A stretch of 64,000 nucleotides of DNA from contig CM076153.1 of assembly GCA_038025085.1 (NCBI GenBank), positions 15,413,001 through 15,477,000 of the forward strand, read 5' to 3'. This document shows, piece by piece, positions 9,501 through 21,700 of this stretch. The number at the start of each line of letters is the position of its first letter. Position 1 is the first letter of the stretch. Below the pieces are notes generated by a model. That model was not told where the DNA came from. It saw nothing but the letters and a program-made list of their open reading frames with translations, and ran no database searches. The translations under genes and the position numbers were made by a program. The stretch is from Tetragonia tetragonoides (taxonomy: Eukaryota; Streptophyta; Magnoliopsida; Caryophyllales; Aizoaceae).

Positions 9501-12500
9501 ATGGGGAAATCACCTGAAGAGGAACACCCACAAAAGGCATTTGGGTTTGCTGCTAGAGACAAATCTGGGGTACTCTCCCCTTTTCATTTCTCTAGGAGGT
9601 AAACACAGTACATGTTCTTCTCTTTCTCTCTGTTTCCTCCTTTTTGTTGTTCAATAATGTTCATGTGTTTTTGTCTTAGAGACTATAGGGAGTAATGTGT
9701 GTCTCAACGCCCTGGTCATGTGCTTAATTACTGTAAATGTGCTTAAATTTTCTTTTTTGTCAGGAAATGTGCTTAATTACTGTAAAGATTATTACTTTTT
9801 TTATATTGTTAACCTAATTGTGAGATCCATGTAAGGTTTTAATTTTTAAAGCCTGAATATGTTAGTAGTGTAAATAAATTGATTATCAGCTAAGCCAATG
9901 TATAATGATTAATCATGTATAGTAGAATTATTTATTCTTTTTAAAGGGTGATTTAAGTTTGTTTTATTCTTTATTTATTAGATTAGATCTTGAAAATTGT
10001 TATGTTGCTCTTGTTGGAGATTGTTAGGAAATTATATAATGAAAGGAATGTTTTCAATATGTCTAGGGTAACAAACCATCATGGCCATCTCAATTGACGA
10101 GATTGTCCAAAAAATTATGGTAGATCCACACAATTTATTGGTATCCAACCATCCATTCAACAATTTTATCATTTCCCATTAATAGTTTATCCTTTTTCTC
10201 TTTTCTTTTTCTTGTATATAATGATTTCGTTTTTTACTATGTTGATAAACTTAAAAAATTGATCATATTGAAACACTGAGCTTGTTTGACTAAAGAACAA
10301 ATTTCGTGTTGTTTTAGTCAATTGGTGGTGTATGTTTAGCCTTGCAAGAATTAATTTGCGCCCAAAACTTCATTGTAGTCCCATCATAAGGTTTCCGTAG
10401 GTTAACATGCACACTTTAACAAGTCAAGATTAGAGGCTATTGTAAATAGATGGCCAATATTGTCAATCAAGAAGTGTCAAATTGATGAGTGAATAATTAA
10501 CAAATAGTTTAAGTACACCCTCTCGCATGAATGCCTATTGGTCTATTCGTGCATCGAGCCTCCTCACGTAGCGGCTCATGTGTCATGACATAGCTTTTAG
10601 CTTTCATTTTGCTCAAGTCGTAATCACCATTTTGAGCCTCCTGTCTAAATATTGATGTTTCATTATTATTTGTAGTCCCTTTGTTTTTCCTGGAATGGTT
10701 TCTGTTTTATCATGATCAGCGGAAACGGATGTATTATTATAGTCATCGTCATTGTCAATACATTATTTTCTGATGATTTAAGAAAATTTATTAATCACCA
10801 AAGTAGGAATTACACATCCAATTTTTGGTCACACAACCTAGACTCATCATTCTAACATCTAATTATACCTTATTCTATTTAATTTTTCACCAGTTATGAA
10901 ATGGATGATCATGCTAGTTTGCAGAATTGATGACAGCTTGTTCTATGTTCTTAAATCCATTTTGTATGTCTTGTTACAGGGAAAATGGTCCAGATGATGT
11001 CACAGTTCAAATCCAGTACTGTGGAGTTTGCCATACTGATTTGCATTCTTTGAACAATGACTGGGGAGTCACTTATTATCCCATTGTTCCTGGGTACATT
11101 GCTAATCCATATTCTGATCAGTCTTCCTTGTCACTATTGTTCTTGTTTGGTTTTCATGGCCATCAAGAGAAAAGTGAAATTCTACCGATGGTTATGGAGT
11201 TTGGTCGAGCAGTGTACTAAATGCAAAGAATGATAATGACTGCGTAAAATCACTGTTTGTATCATACTTCTTCCTTCTCTTAATTGCTGCCTGCAATCAG
11301 ATATATGTTAGCTCTCTTGGTCTATATGTCATGCTTCCACTCCTTTGGATGTTCTCAGTTCACTGGTTCAGTGACTCTAATGAGAAAATCTAGTCACTAT
11401 TGCTTCATCCAACTGGTCCGAGGATGGATGAATTTGGTAGCTGTCTTATGCATTGGTCCCTTCCCTTAAATCTTAATACCCCAAGCTAAGCACTGGCATT
11501 CTCTGCTAATAATGGTTTAAGACTGCCCCCCAATCCCCAGCTGAAAGTCTAACGGCCTAACCTAATTGTCAAGATTGCTGATTTCTCTTAACCGTTACCA
11601 TTTTACATGCCGTTGGAGCCTCAAACTGACAGTGGCTATAGCCAACAGATGTCCATACTAAAGAAAGACATATAAGCATACTTGCTTTCTGTGATTCAAT
11701 CTGCACTAGATCTGCTCCCTTGTTCATCTCATTCTTAAGCCCTTAAATTCCTGTTTGCTGTATATGACATTCTTCGATTAGAGATAAATAACCTGTACTA
11801 TCACACATCTGAGTGCCAAAATATTTTATTATTGTTACTAGACTATAGTCACTCATGTCATTGTGTATTACTAGAAGTACTAGGTAAGACATTTATTCAC
11901 TTCCTTTTGTTTTTCAGGCATGAAATGGTGGGTATTGTCGCCAAAGTTGGTAGCAATGTTGAGAAATTTAAAGTTGGAGACTCTGTTGGTATTGGGGTCA
12001 TTGTAGGATCTTGTGAGAAATGTGATTCTTGCCAAGAAGATTTGGAAAATTACTGCCCGGAGATGGTTTACACCTACAATGCCATGGATAAGGATGGCAC
12101 CAAGACCTATGGTGGTTATTCTGATATAATTGTTGTTAACCAGCGATTTGTGCTTAACGTTCCCGATAACCTGCCTCCTGCAGCTGTTGCACCCCTTTTA
12201 TGTGCTGGAATCACAGTGTACAGTCCAATGAAGTATTATGGAATGACGGTGAGTGGGAAGCATTTAGGAGTTTGCGGATTGGGTGGGCTTGGTCACATTG
12301 CTGTGAAGATTGGTAAAGCCTTTGGACTTCGAGTTACTGTAATTAGTACCTCCCAGACGAAAGAGGATGAAGCTATTAACAAACTAGGTGCAGATAGTTT
12401 CCTCGTCAGCACTGACAGTAAAAAAATGAAGGTAATATCATTAACCTTAAGAATATTTCAATTTGAATGACGGGCTCCCACGAATAGTCTGTTGGATTTT

Positions 12501-13605
12501 GCTCTCTATGAACTCATCAGAAATCTTCGACTCATATGGTTCGACCTGTATAAGATATTTTCTTCAAGGTTCACTCTTAAGGCATTTGCCATTTTGTAGC
12601 AAAGGGGTTTGTAACTACACTGGATCCTTATTTTCAGGTTGCTTAGTTTATTAATTACAGAACATACACAAAAAATTTGCCATTATTTGCATAATCCACT
12701 AGTACTTTGTTGACATATCCTGTAGTAAGTTTGTGTTTTCTAATAGAAACTATCTAAATGATTCAGAGGCTTCAGATTGATATAATAGGCTTAATTTGTT
12801 GATACATCAGCATTATGTCCATGCATGTGATAAGTCGTTGTTGAACCAGAAATCTTGTTACATAAAATTGTGTATATTTTCAGTGAATGACAAGTCATGA
12901 TTTACAAATATCCTGATCCATTTTGTCTGTCTGTTGCAAAGAATGTTATGTGCTAAAAAAAGTAAAATTTACCAATTCAGAGTTATACTCATCTGGTGCA
13001 GGCTGCACTGGGAACAATGGACTTCATTATTGATACTGTGTCGGCAGTCCATCCCATAGCTCCGCTGCTTGACTTGCTGAAGGTGAATGGCAAGCTTATC
13101 ACTTTGGGCCTCCCCAACAAGCCCCTCGAGCTTCCAGTCTTCCCTCTGGTCTTGGGTGAGTTATAATTTAAGCCTCTCATATCCTTGTTTAGACATGATT
13201 CTAGTATTGGGTGGTCTGATTAGTGAACTGTGCCCTCTTACTCTTCAGTTTGTATTGTAAGTGAGGACCAACAAGCAAAACTCCAAAGTGTATTGCATAA
13301 ATGATCACATCATAGATGAAACTTTAAGTTCAGAATAGTATAAGAGTTTTACTATTTACTCTCTTTTCATTTTCATGATGCGAGTGTTTTCTGCAGGTCG
13401 TAAGCTTGTTGGAGGAAGTGATATAGGTGGGTTGAAGGAGACACAGGAGATGCTAGACTTCTGCGGAAAGCATAATATTACTGCAGATATTGAACTCATC
13501 AAGATGGACTACATAAACACAGCAATGGAGCGTCTTGCCAAGTCTGATGTGCGTTACCGATTTGTTATCGATGTGGCTAACTCTTTGTCCAGTTGCAAAT
13601 TATAG
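9501..13605 (+). CDS. Cinnamyl-alcohol / mannitol dehydrogenase family protein (zinc MDR)
   Basis: Five exons (9501-9598, 10980-11093, 11918-12431, 13002-13155, 13397-13605), all GT-AG and in phase, give 362 aa, the normal family length. Visible landmarks: start [20 protein letters not shown]; catalytic-zinc site [10 protein letters not shown] and GHEMVG; structural-zinc cysteines in [17 protein letters not shown]; the GLGGLGH dinucleotide-binding loop; [10 protein letters not shown], typical of NADP-using CADs; and [15 protein letters not shown]. The enzyme should be a cytosolic NADP(H)-dependent alcohol dehydrogenase acting on cinnamyl-type or related aldehydes and alcohols. The sequence resembles the CAD6-9/ELI3 'probable mannitol dehydrogenase' clade more than the main lignin CADs, so the true substrate is uncertain. 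All key residues are present. The last 75 coding bases plus 11 bp are duplicated in tandem just past the stop. The ATG at 9501 is chosen because the next residues match the family N-terminus. Confidence 0.93.
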
Positions 13606-13702
13606 AAGCACGAGATCGTCTTGCCAAGTCTGATGTGCGTTACCGGTTTGTTATCGATGTGGCTAACTCTTTGTCCACTTGCAAATTATAGAAGCACGAG
13701 AT
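13531..13702 (+). repeat. 86-bp tandem duplication across the CAD-family stop codon
   Basis: 13531-13616 is repeated at 13617-13702 with two mismatches seen. The unit spans the last 25 codons, the TAG and 11 bp of 3' UTR. Because the second copy lies after the first stop codon, the protein is unchanged. Confidence 0.92.
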
Positions 13703-13703
13703 C

Positions 13704-14469
13704 ATGTACGCCGTGGATCTGAAATCTTTTTGCTGTAGGCGAATCTCATATCTTGGAGAACCAGAAGGCTTAAAATAAAAAGTACAGTAAAAAGTAAAAA
13801 ATAAAAAATAAAAGAATAGGTAAGATGTAAGAAGCTTGCTGTTTGCCCGTTTGGGGTTAGGGGGTGAAGATATGTTACATAAAAGTTAGATCACTGTTTT
13901 GCAAGTTCTAGGTTACCAAATTTGGCTGTTGCTAACTTGCTATGAAAACTATATGTTCCTGTCTTTTGGATTAACTGTTTGGATGGTATAACTACACTTG
14001 CTCTCATGTTCATTTGGTTCATGTTGCTACTTTAAGTGGAGGGGTTTACATTGGCCCTAAAATCCTTATCAGTGTGGACTACTACTCAATGGAGGAAGCA
14101 CGTGAATGATGACCGAGACACCCCTTTATGTCATATTCATACTCTTGTGTCCAACAACGAATATATCACACTAACTGAATGACCAGCGCTTCTGCACTTG
14201 TTTAGTTAAGATGAGGTGCGGGTTCAGCCACAAAAGGAATTCAGATACTGATGAAGTATCTAGAGCGAGCAAACAGAAATAAACAGCAGAATATAGTAAT
14301 AGTTGTTACAATATTAAAACAATCCACATCAGTACTCAATAGATACAATTATTAGGCATATTCAAAGCTATAATCAGCATCAGTTTTACCAGGTTTTTCT
14401 ATAACATTGAAGTACTGATGTATACAGCTAGGTCTACTGTCTACGTAGATATCTCCAGTAACTATTGAG
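13704..14469. other. 3' flank of the CAD-family gene, no gene
   Basis: AT-rich sequence with an AAAATAAAAAGT-type stretch (about 13770-13815) that may serve polyadenylation. No coding frame or repeat is recognised. Confidence 0.4.
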
Positions 14470-15176
14470 TTATGGCTCGGAGTTTCGAGGAGCCTTCAAA
14501 AGGGTCAACGGAGAATTGGAAATGCTGAATTGGGTCGTCGCCGGATTACTCGCCGGAATATTCTGTACGATGACATTCTCCGGATTGGTCAGCTTGAGTT
14601 TGCTGAACCTAAATCTGAAGGCAGCTTCATCATAAGCACGGGCAGCTGCCTCAGCCGTGTCAAAAGTGCCCAACCAAAGCCGGAAACCCTTGTGGGGGTC
14701 TCTAATCTCAGCTGTCCACTTCCCGTGTGCCCTTTGTATCACACCTCTGTATTTCCTCCTAATTGGCTCTCTTGGCACCAATGGCTCGGAGTTTCGAGGA
14801 GCCGCCAAAAGGATCGTTGGAGAATTGGAAATGCTGAATTGGGTTGTCGCCGGATTACTCGCCGGAGTATTCTGTATGATAACATTCTCCGGGGAGTTGA
14901 GCTTGGCTTGACTGCCCCTAAATCTAAAGGCAGCTTCATCATAAGCACCGGCAGCTGCCTCAGCCGTGTCAAAGGTGCCCAACCAAAGCCGGAAACCCTC
15001 GTGGGGGTCTCTAATCTCAGCTGCCCACTGCCATGTGCCCTTTGTCTCACACCTCTGTATTTACTCCTAATTGGCTCTCTTGAATCCACTTGAGGTGCAA
15101 TATTGGCATCATAGTTCATTGAAGATTGTGTGAATGTTGTTGTTGATGGTGTTGTCATTGTTGTAGTGGGTATCAT
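14470..15176 (-). pseudogene. ERF group-X AP2-exon copy with duplicated AP2 domain, frameshifted
   Basis: Close copy of the second exon of the ERF gene at 18790-21952: it starts [20 protein letters not shown] and enters the AP2 domain at [11 protein letters not shown]. One A of the AAG lysine codon is missing near 15029-15030, throwing the frame off. The other frame then reads [20 protein letters not shown] and continues through a second AP2 domain ([20 protein letters not shown] ... [20 protein letters not shown]). The two domains come from a 309-bp (103-codon) tandem duplication, 14472-14780 and 14781-15089. The frame stops early (TAA 14470-14472), losing the C-terminal activation region. 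The splice acceptor CTTGCAG that precedes the intact exon is deleted here, and no first exon accompanies it. It is therefore a dead exon duplicate, although the second AP2 domain is still open. Confidence 0.85.
14472..15089 (-). repeat. 309-bp tandem duplication of the AP2-coding segment
   Basis: Units 14472-14780 and 14781-15089 share ATGGCTCGGAGTTTCGAGGA at their left ends and the same AP2 sequence throughout. The period is a multiple of three. The junction reuses CACCAATGGCTCGG, which occurs at the same place in the intact gene. Confidence 0.88.
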
Positions 15177-15850
15177 ATAGCTTGGTCCTTTAATTGATCA
15201 TCACTTCATCAAACATAAGATACTATACTACTATGTACTCCGTATAATAAAATATATTAAAACTCGTAAATCTGACTTCTTAGGTATGGAAGTCTGCACA
15301 ACTAGTATACTAAATCTACTATTTTCCTAAATACGTACTTATATTAGATCTCTACTACTTATAATTTTCTAGACATACTCATAATAGTTTCTTTAGTATA
15401 TATGGAAAATATACGAACCCAATATACTTTTCATATTTTATCTCTAATATGGTTATACAATCGTAACGGCAAGATCATCACAAACGTTAGAAAGAAGGAA
15501 TACTCTCAAGCGGTAATACGAGTAGTATAGAAGTAACTTTTTTTTCCGTATTGGTTATCACTAAAATTGTAACCCCTACTTTCAAACACTTGAAGTTGGA
15601 AAAGTTGTCAACTATAAATACATTTCAATGATCAAAGAGAGTTGGAGTATGGGTAAGACATGTAATATGGGGTTTGCAATCAACATGGGAAGTAATTGTA
15701 AATGAATTCAGAATGTAAAATAAGCCTTGATAATTTTACTATTAGAATTTTTATAGTTAAACAGCAAATTAGTTTATCTAATCGAATAAGGAGCTTGATC
15801 AATTAAGGTAATTCTGATACTGAGCTCGGCAAGAGATAAAATAATGTCTT
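15177..15850 (-). repeat. Duplicated ERF intron/flank sequence, no gene
   Basis: Parts match the sequence beyond the AP2 exon of the other two ERF copies: GCTTGGTCC ... TTAATTGATCATCACTT, the AGAAGGAATACTCTCAAGCGGTAATA block shared with 25020-25050, and TGAGCTCGGCAAGAGAT shared with the 35300 region. This shows that flank as well as exon was duplicated. Confidence 0.6.
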
Positions 15851-15879
15851 CTGTAACTAATAGAGGAGAGGGGGGAAGA

Positions 15880-16015
15880 GAACGGGTATTACCGTGAGGA
15901 GAGAGAGAGAGAGGCTGCCGAGGAAGGGCGGCGGAAGCCCGAAGGAGACGACGGCAGGACCGAGCAGCGATCGGCGGTGGAGCCCGGCTGTTTGAGAGAG
16001 AGGGTAGGGTATGAT
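15880..16015. other. GC-rich island of unknown nature
   Basis: A sharply bounded GC/GA-rich patch (GAGAGAGAGAGAG, then GGGCGGCGGAAGCC, GACGACGGCAGGACC, GATCGGCGGTGG) in AT-rich surroundings. It looks like a fragment of a 5' UTR or first exon brought in by a transposon, but no protein family is recognisable. Confidence 0.35.
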
Positions 16016-16292
16016 GAGCGCCTAATACAATGTGATTTGGTTAATTCCCCTTCTCATATAAGATTATCATTATGAATAGATACCGTGCAAAATAGAGGTC
16101 CTAACCCAAATAATTGGGCCTAAATATACAAGCCTATAATAATTACTCTCTATATTTTTCTATAAATTTCCTACTTTTTTTAAGATGGTATTTTGACCAT
16201 TATATATATAAAAATATACATCTAAAATTTGTAAAGAATTAATATTTTTGAAAATACGTTTTAAATAGAATCTAATACATATAGTCTTGAGG

Positions 16293-16613
16293 TGTCGAAC
16301 GGGTCGGTTAAGCAGTTCGGGTCGGGTCGGACTCATTTTCATCTGTTAAAGTATGTTTATATACAAGCTCTTAATGGGCTTTCAAGATATGAAGCCAGTT
16401 TTTGTCGATTTTCCGTTTGGGTCGGCTTTTCGGGTTTAGCCCCTTTTTATGCCTATCTTAGCGGGTTCGTGTCGGGTTCAGTCGGTTATTCTCATTTGCC
16501 CCGGTTTTAATGCTTTTCTGTATAAACTATTAGTGGGCTTTTGATCTATCAGGTTAGTTTTCTGTAGGATTTTCACGGGTCGGGTTTCGGGTCAGATCAA
16601 ATTTTGACAGCTC
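16293..16613. mobile_element. Possible hAT-like MITE rich in CGGGTCGG motifs
   Basis: Begins GAGGTGTCGAACGGGTCGG and ends with the imperfect inverse GACCCGAA..., ...TTTTGACAGCTC. Internal GGGTCGG/CGGGTC words recur as in many plant hAT MITEs. No clean 8-bp target duplication was found. Confidence 0.35.
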
Positions 16614-16754
16614 ATTCAAATCATAATTGATAAAAAAAAGTATATTACATATTTAAGGTCAAAGTTTGACTTATAAAAAGCAAATAGAAAGTTTAAAAGG
16701 AAACGAAAGGAGTACAAAATAATTATCTATTTACATTATCTATCAGTTAAGTAA

Positions 16755-16965
16755 CCAATAAGTGTCTCCAAAAAACGTTAGTGTGAGTGTTTAACATTTT
16801 TATCCCTTAAACAAGATCGATGGTTCAAATCTTGTGAATAGAGAAACTAATTTAGTGGGAGCATTTTTCTCTTCATAAGCCAATCGGAGCGAATAAGATT
16901 AACCTTGTCCCAAATAGTTTAGGTGAATTTGTAGTTAAATCAAAAAACAAAATTTAAAAATTGTT
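16755..16965 (+). mobile_element. tRNA-derived SINE copy (same family as 25079-25260), old
   Basis: GTTAGTGTGAGTG, then GATGGTTCAAATCTTGTGAATAGAGAAACTA (B-box-like GGTTCAAATC), then AATAAGATTAACCTTGTCCC and an A-rich end. The same order of words occurs at 25079-25260. Terminal duplications have decayed. Confidence 0.55.
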
Positions 16966-17341
16966 TTGGAGTCTCTCATCCAAGACACACGTTTTCTTTA
17001 AGAAAAAGTTACTTTGTTTTCTTAGTACAATAGTTTCATGAATTGCATCCCAAAGTTAATTTGTCCGTTTGTAAAATGCATACTTGCACTTTTAAGTCCA
17101 CTGAATGTTAGTCAAATCATACTCCTCAAGGATTCGAGATTGTTGATCTATAAGGAATCCATTTTACTTCTTTTTTTTTTCAGTGAAAGCTCGTCGAGTG
17201 GCTCTAATTTTCCATTAACTTTTTCAAATCAAAACAAATAGCAGAAAACATATTCTCCAAGAAATTTAAAGTCCAAAAACAACAATATACTTTTCATGGT
17301 TGCACATGCACTAACTTATAAAATCCATTTTACTTTTCTAA

Positions 17342-18155
17342 GGGGGTATTCAGGAAGTAGAATAAGATATTGAGATTATGGGATGGGATGAGGATCTGAT
17401 TTGTCTTGAGGGGTAGAAAATTTGTATAGTTAATCTCATTGCCTTGTTTGTTATTTGGATATTAGATTTGGGAATAGATTGTAGATTATAAAGTTAGTAT
17501 ACCAAATTGCCATTAAAAAAAGATGAGACAAAATCTATACTCATTTTAATGGGCATGAGCATGATAGTAAGGGTTTGTACTTCCCAACTTGTTTTTGTTA
17601 AATCTATTATTGAATATCAATTTTTGTTGAACTTTGTTAAATATTGTTAAACTTTGTTAGATTTTGTTGAATTTTGTTTATTCTACTGTATTTCGTTGAA
17701 TTTTATTGAAGTTTGTTTACTCTACTTAATTTCGTTGAACTTTGTTGAATTTTGTTGATTGAAATTATATTTTTGTAATTAGGGTGCGGTGTATATTGGT
17801 TTTATTTAACTTTATTGAATTTTGTTGAATTTTGTTTGTTCTACTAAATTTTGTTGAAGTTTGTTGAAATTTATTGAAATTTATTTGTTCTACTGAATTT
17901 TGTTGAACTTTTTTGAAATTTGCTGAAGTTAGTTGAAATTTGTTGAAATGAACATATATAAATTGGGGAGAACAAACCCTAATTTAACCTATAAAATTCT
18001 ATTCTCTTTCTTCTATTACCAGGCCCCTTATAAGATAAAAAATGTGGGATTAGAGATCTCTATTTCCCATCAGTTATACCAAATATGTAATTTTAAAATT
18101 CTAATTTTCTAATCACAATCCACACCTCCTATTCCCACCAAACAAATACCCCATT
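17342..18155. mobile_element. MITE-like element with GGGGGTATT/AATACCCC ends and an internal TTTTGTTGAA array
   Basis: Starts GGGGGTATTCAGG after TAA and ends ACCAAACAAATACCCC before ATTA, i.e. short inverted ends with a possible TAA/TTA target, as in PIF/Harbinger MITEs. Between 17590 and 17950 the word TTTTGTTGAA(C/T)TT recurs many times, separated by TTTATTCTACT-like spacers of about 45-60 bp. No coding capacity is seen. Confidence 0.45.
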
Positions 18156-18789
18156 AAACTAGCCTGTACTTTTCATATCGTACTATAAATTTTACTAAAT
18201 TTCTACAACTTTGAAGTAGTGATGTTTATTGATAGCTGGTCTCTATCCATAATAGCTCCAATAAGATTACTAAGAACAACCCAAATTGACCACACTCATG
18301 TCTACCTATTATGTTGAACATAATTTTAGTCAAAAAAGAAAATTTTTGGATTATTTCACAAAGCAATAGTTTGTCTTGTTGATTATTGAATGTCAACCTT
18401 TACAACCCAACAGAAAATAGATGCATTGACCAGCACCCATCTCAAATGGATTTTGAAGTGGAATAGTAAACCCATAAACAATCAAACAGTTGACAAAACG
18501 AAACAGTCAAAACTCATAAGCCTGCTTAACCAACTGGGTCAACTCCAAACTTAGTGTACCATAAATTTATTTTTCATTTTTTTTTTTTGATCTTATATTT
18601 TTCATTTTTTATATGGTTAGTTTACTAAAACACCAAAGTCAAAAGCAAATAAAATATAAAATAATATTGTTTGTGACCAATTTCACAAAAGTCAACCCCT
18701 AATCAAGTTGAAAGAAACAGGGGAAAACAGAGCAACTAACTAAAACAGGACAAACAACATGCTACAATTTCACAGCTAATATCCACCAA
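18156..18789. other. 3' flank of the ERF gene, no gene
   Basis: AT-rich. The last 100 bp (AAAGAAACAGGGGAAAACAG ...) are repeated downstream of the right-hand ERF copy near 24010, marking part of the duplicated block. Confidence 0.5.
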
Positions 18790-21700
18790 TTATGACCCTG
18801 ATGATGAACCCTTATAATCATCAACTTTTCTATGACTTCCACGTGGCTTAACCTCAGCTACAGGATACTCCAATGGCAGAGAAGATGGTGGAGAAGAGGA
18901 GAGAGAAACAGAGGAAACCAAAGGAAGAGAAGAAGTTGGAGAAGACAATGAAGAAGACATGAGCATTTCATCTAACAAGCTCAAACTCCCCAAATTTCCT
19001 TGATCTTCACTAATAGGACTTGTAATTATCCTTGAATAATTAAGATAATCCCTATAATCCTCTGACCCTTGAAGGAACTCTAATGGCTGATTATGCACCA
19101 ATGGCTCGGAGTTTCGAGGCGGCGCCAAAAGGGTCGCCGGAGAATTGGAAATGCTAAACTGGGTTGTCGCCGGATTACTCGCCGGAGTATTCTGTATGAT
19201 GACATTCTCCGGGAAGTTCAGTTTGGCCTTGCTGCCCCTAAATCTAAGGGTAGCTTCGTCGTAAGCACGGGCAGCTGCCTCAGCCGTGTCAAAGGTGCCA
19301 AGCCAGACACGGGCAGCTTTGTAGGGGTCCCTAATCTCAGCTGCCCACTTGCCCCATGGCCTTTGTCTTACACCTCTGTATTTCCTCCTAATTGGCTCTC
19401 TTGAATCCACTTGATGTGCAATATTGGCATCATAGTTCATTGAAGATAGTGTGAATGTTGTTGTTGATGGTGTTGTCATTGTTGTAGTGGGTATCATATA
19501 GCTTGGTCCCTCTGCAAGTTGGATTAATTGATCATCACTTCAAGGAACATAAGATGCCATGCACTCCAAAATATATTAAAACTCGTAAATCGGGCTTTTT
19601 ATTATTAATGTATGGGAGATCTCATATTTATAGATTATACTTGACTTGCTCACCAAGCATCATTCCAACACTAAGGGATAAAAGATAAAACATTGGTTGG
19701 AATATTAGTATGTGTCTTAGAAGAAGTAATTATACATGACAATTGACATTTGATACTATGTTAAAGTATGTGAAGACTAAAATTCCACATCGAAATAATT
19801 AACAATAAGAAAAGTAGCTCACTTAATTTATATATTGATGTTTCTCCCTCAACTATTCTGATGTGGGACTTCAATCCTCGTATACTTACTTTAACAATCT
19901 AAATTGGAATAATTAATTCTAGATCCTTGTAATATTCCATTTTGGTCCAAACCCTGATGATATCGATCAAGTTGTCTCAAAAAGTCTTGATTTTGCTTTT
20001 AGGATTTTTATAGTACAGAACATGTCTTACAATTGTACCACAAGGTCCACAACTAGACAACTACTCTACTATACCACTAAAGTAGTAATTAAAGTTAAAA
20101 AATTGTAGTTTAGCCAATCTAAGATTGCCTTGAAAGGGGTAGCTAAGTTGGTTGTAGGGATAAATTTTATGGCAAAGGTTATGGGTTCAAATCCTATTAA
20201 GCCTCTTTTGCTGAGCTTGTCTACAATATTTATCTTTTTGGTTTGCCTGGTGTATGTGGTTTGCAGGCTATTGCATACACTCGGGGTTTATCCAGTGCAC
20301 ACTTAAAGAATAGTAACTGAAGTTCCTCGTATCAAAAAAAAAAAAAAGCTAATCTAAGATTAATTAATAATATCTTCCATGACTAAACATATGCATGGCC
20401 CTAGGTTTTCCAGTTCTAGTTAGCTAAATTAAAAGATGCTAGTATTATGCTGAATGGTACGGAACGTGTGCTGGAACACGGAAATACAAATTGCGGTGCA
20501 TATAATATGAGTGTCTAGAGATAGAGGTTACACGTAAAGGCTAAGATTTATGCACTAGGATAGCATTGACAAGTTGCATGTTATTACACGCATGTAATTA
20601 GCTGGTTACAGTGCTTAGCACTTAGCATAGTACATGTTTGCTAATATGCACTGCCATTCGAGACTTCGAGTTGCTAGCTACTTAGCTAGGCATACAACCA
20701 TAAATCATAATACTGGTTTAGTGTTGGTTTATGAAGCATGCATACCTTAGATAAGTGTCATATCGCGTGTCCGACATTTAAACAGACACGACACCTATAA
20801 CCTATTAAGCTACTTATATTTTTCATCCTTAAATAGTGCATGCTTATTACCTGTGTCAATGTCGTATCGGTTTCAGTGTCCTTCTCTGTGTTAGTGCAAC
20901 CTAGGATCTCATATACTATATTTTTTTTCTTTTCTTTTTTGTATAAAAGGATGATATTGCAAAGATTAGAAAAAAATAATTGAAGAGTAAAACATTTTAG
21001 TTAATTTAGTTTGTAAAGTTATTTTCGCCAATAAAAAAACGTTTATAACACAATGTCTAATAATTAGGCTAAGCTATAGATAATAATTACCACATCGATC
21101 ATTTTAAGTATGTATATGCGGTTAGAAAATTGATAAGATTTTGAGAGTTATACCCAAATATAATCTACATTAAATTTCATAAAGTTGTGTTTTTTTTCTA
21201 CTTATTTCACAATCATATCGACTTATTACGATTCAACGAGTTTAATAATTACTCACGTATTACTATTTATTTCAATTAAATAATTTAATTTAATTTAGTG
21301 AAAAATAACACCTTTTAGCCCATTAACACCCTCGAAAGGGGAGAAAAAAACATGACAAAAAGAACAATAAGGAACCGAAAAAGATTCTTAGTGGCATCTT
21401 GAAGTTAAGTACAAAGTACGTACCTTTTAGTTCAAGAGATGAATATGAAGAACCAGCTGATGACTCTTGTTTCACATTGTATAACCCATATGAATACCCT
21501 CCAAATCTCCTACCACTATCAAAACCGCCACCGCCACCGCTAGCGCCACTGCTACAAACATCACCGCTACCACCACCACCGGCCTCGTGGCGGCTCCGTT
21601 TCGCCCCGAGACCGGAATCGCCACTCGAAGGAGGAGAAGAACCACTACCAGCAGCACCAGCACCACCAGAGACAACATGAGCAAGAGCAGAAACCATCTC

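Noticed and set aside
14530..15093. Long plus-strand frames opposite the ERF pseudo-exon
   Set aside because: Antisense shadow of the AP2 sequence; appears again opposite each ERF copy.
20127..20347. Possible tRNA gene in the ERF intron
   Set aside because: Only internal promoter boxes are kept; the terminal duplication and poly(A) identify a SINE.
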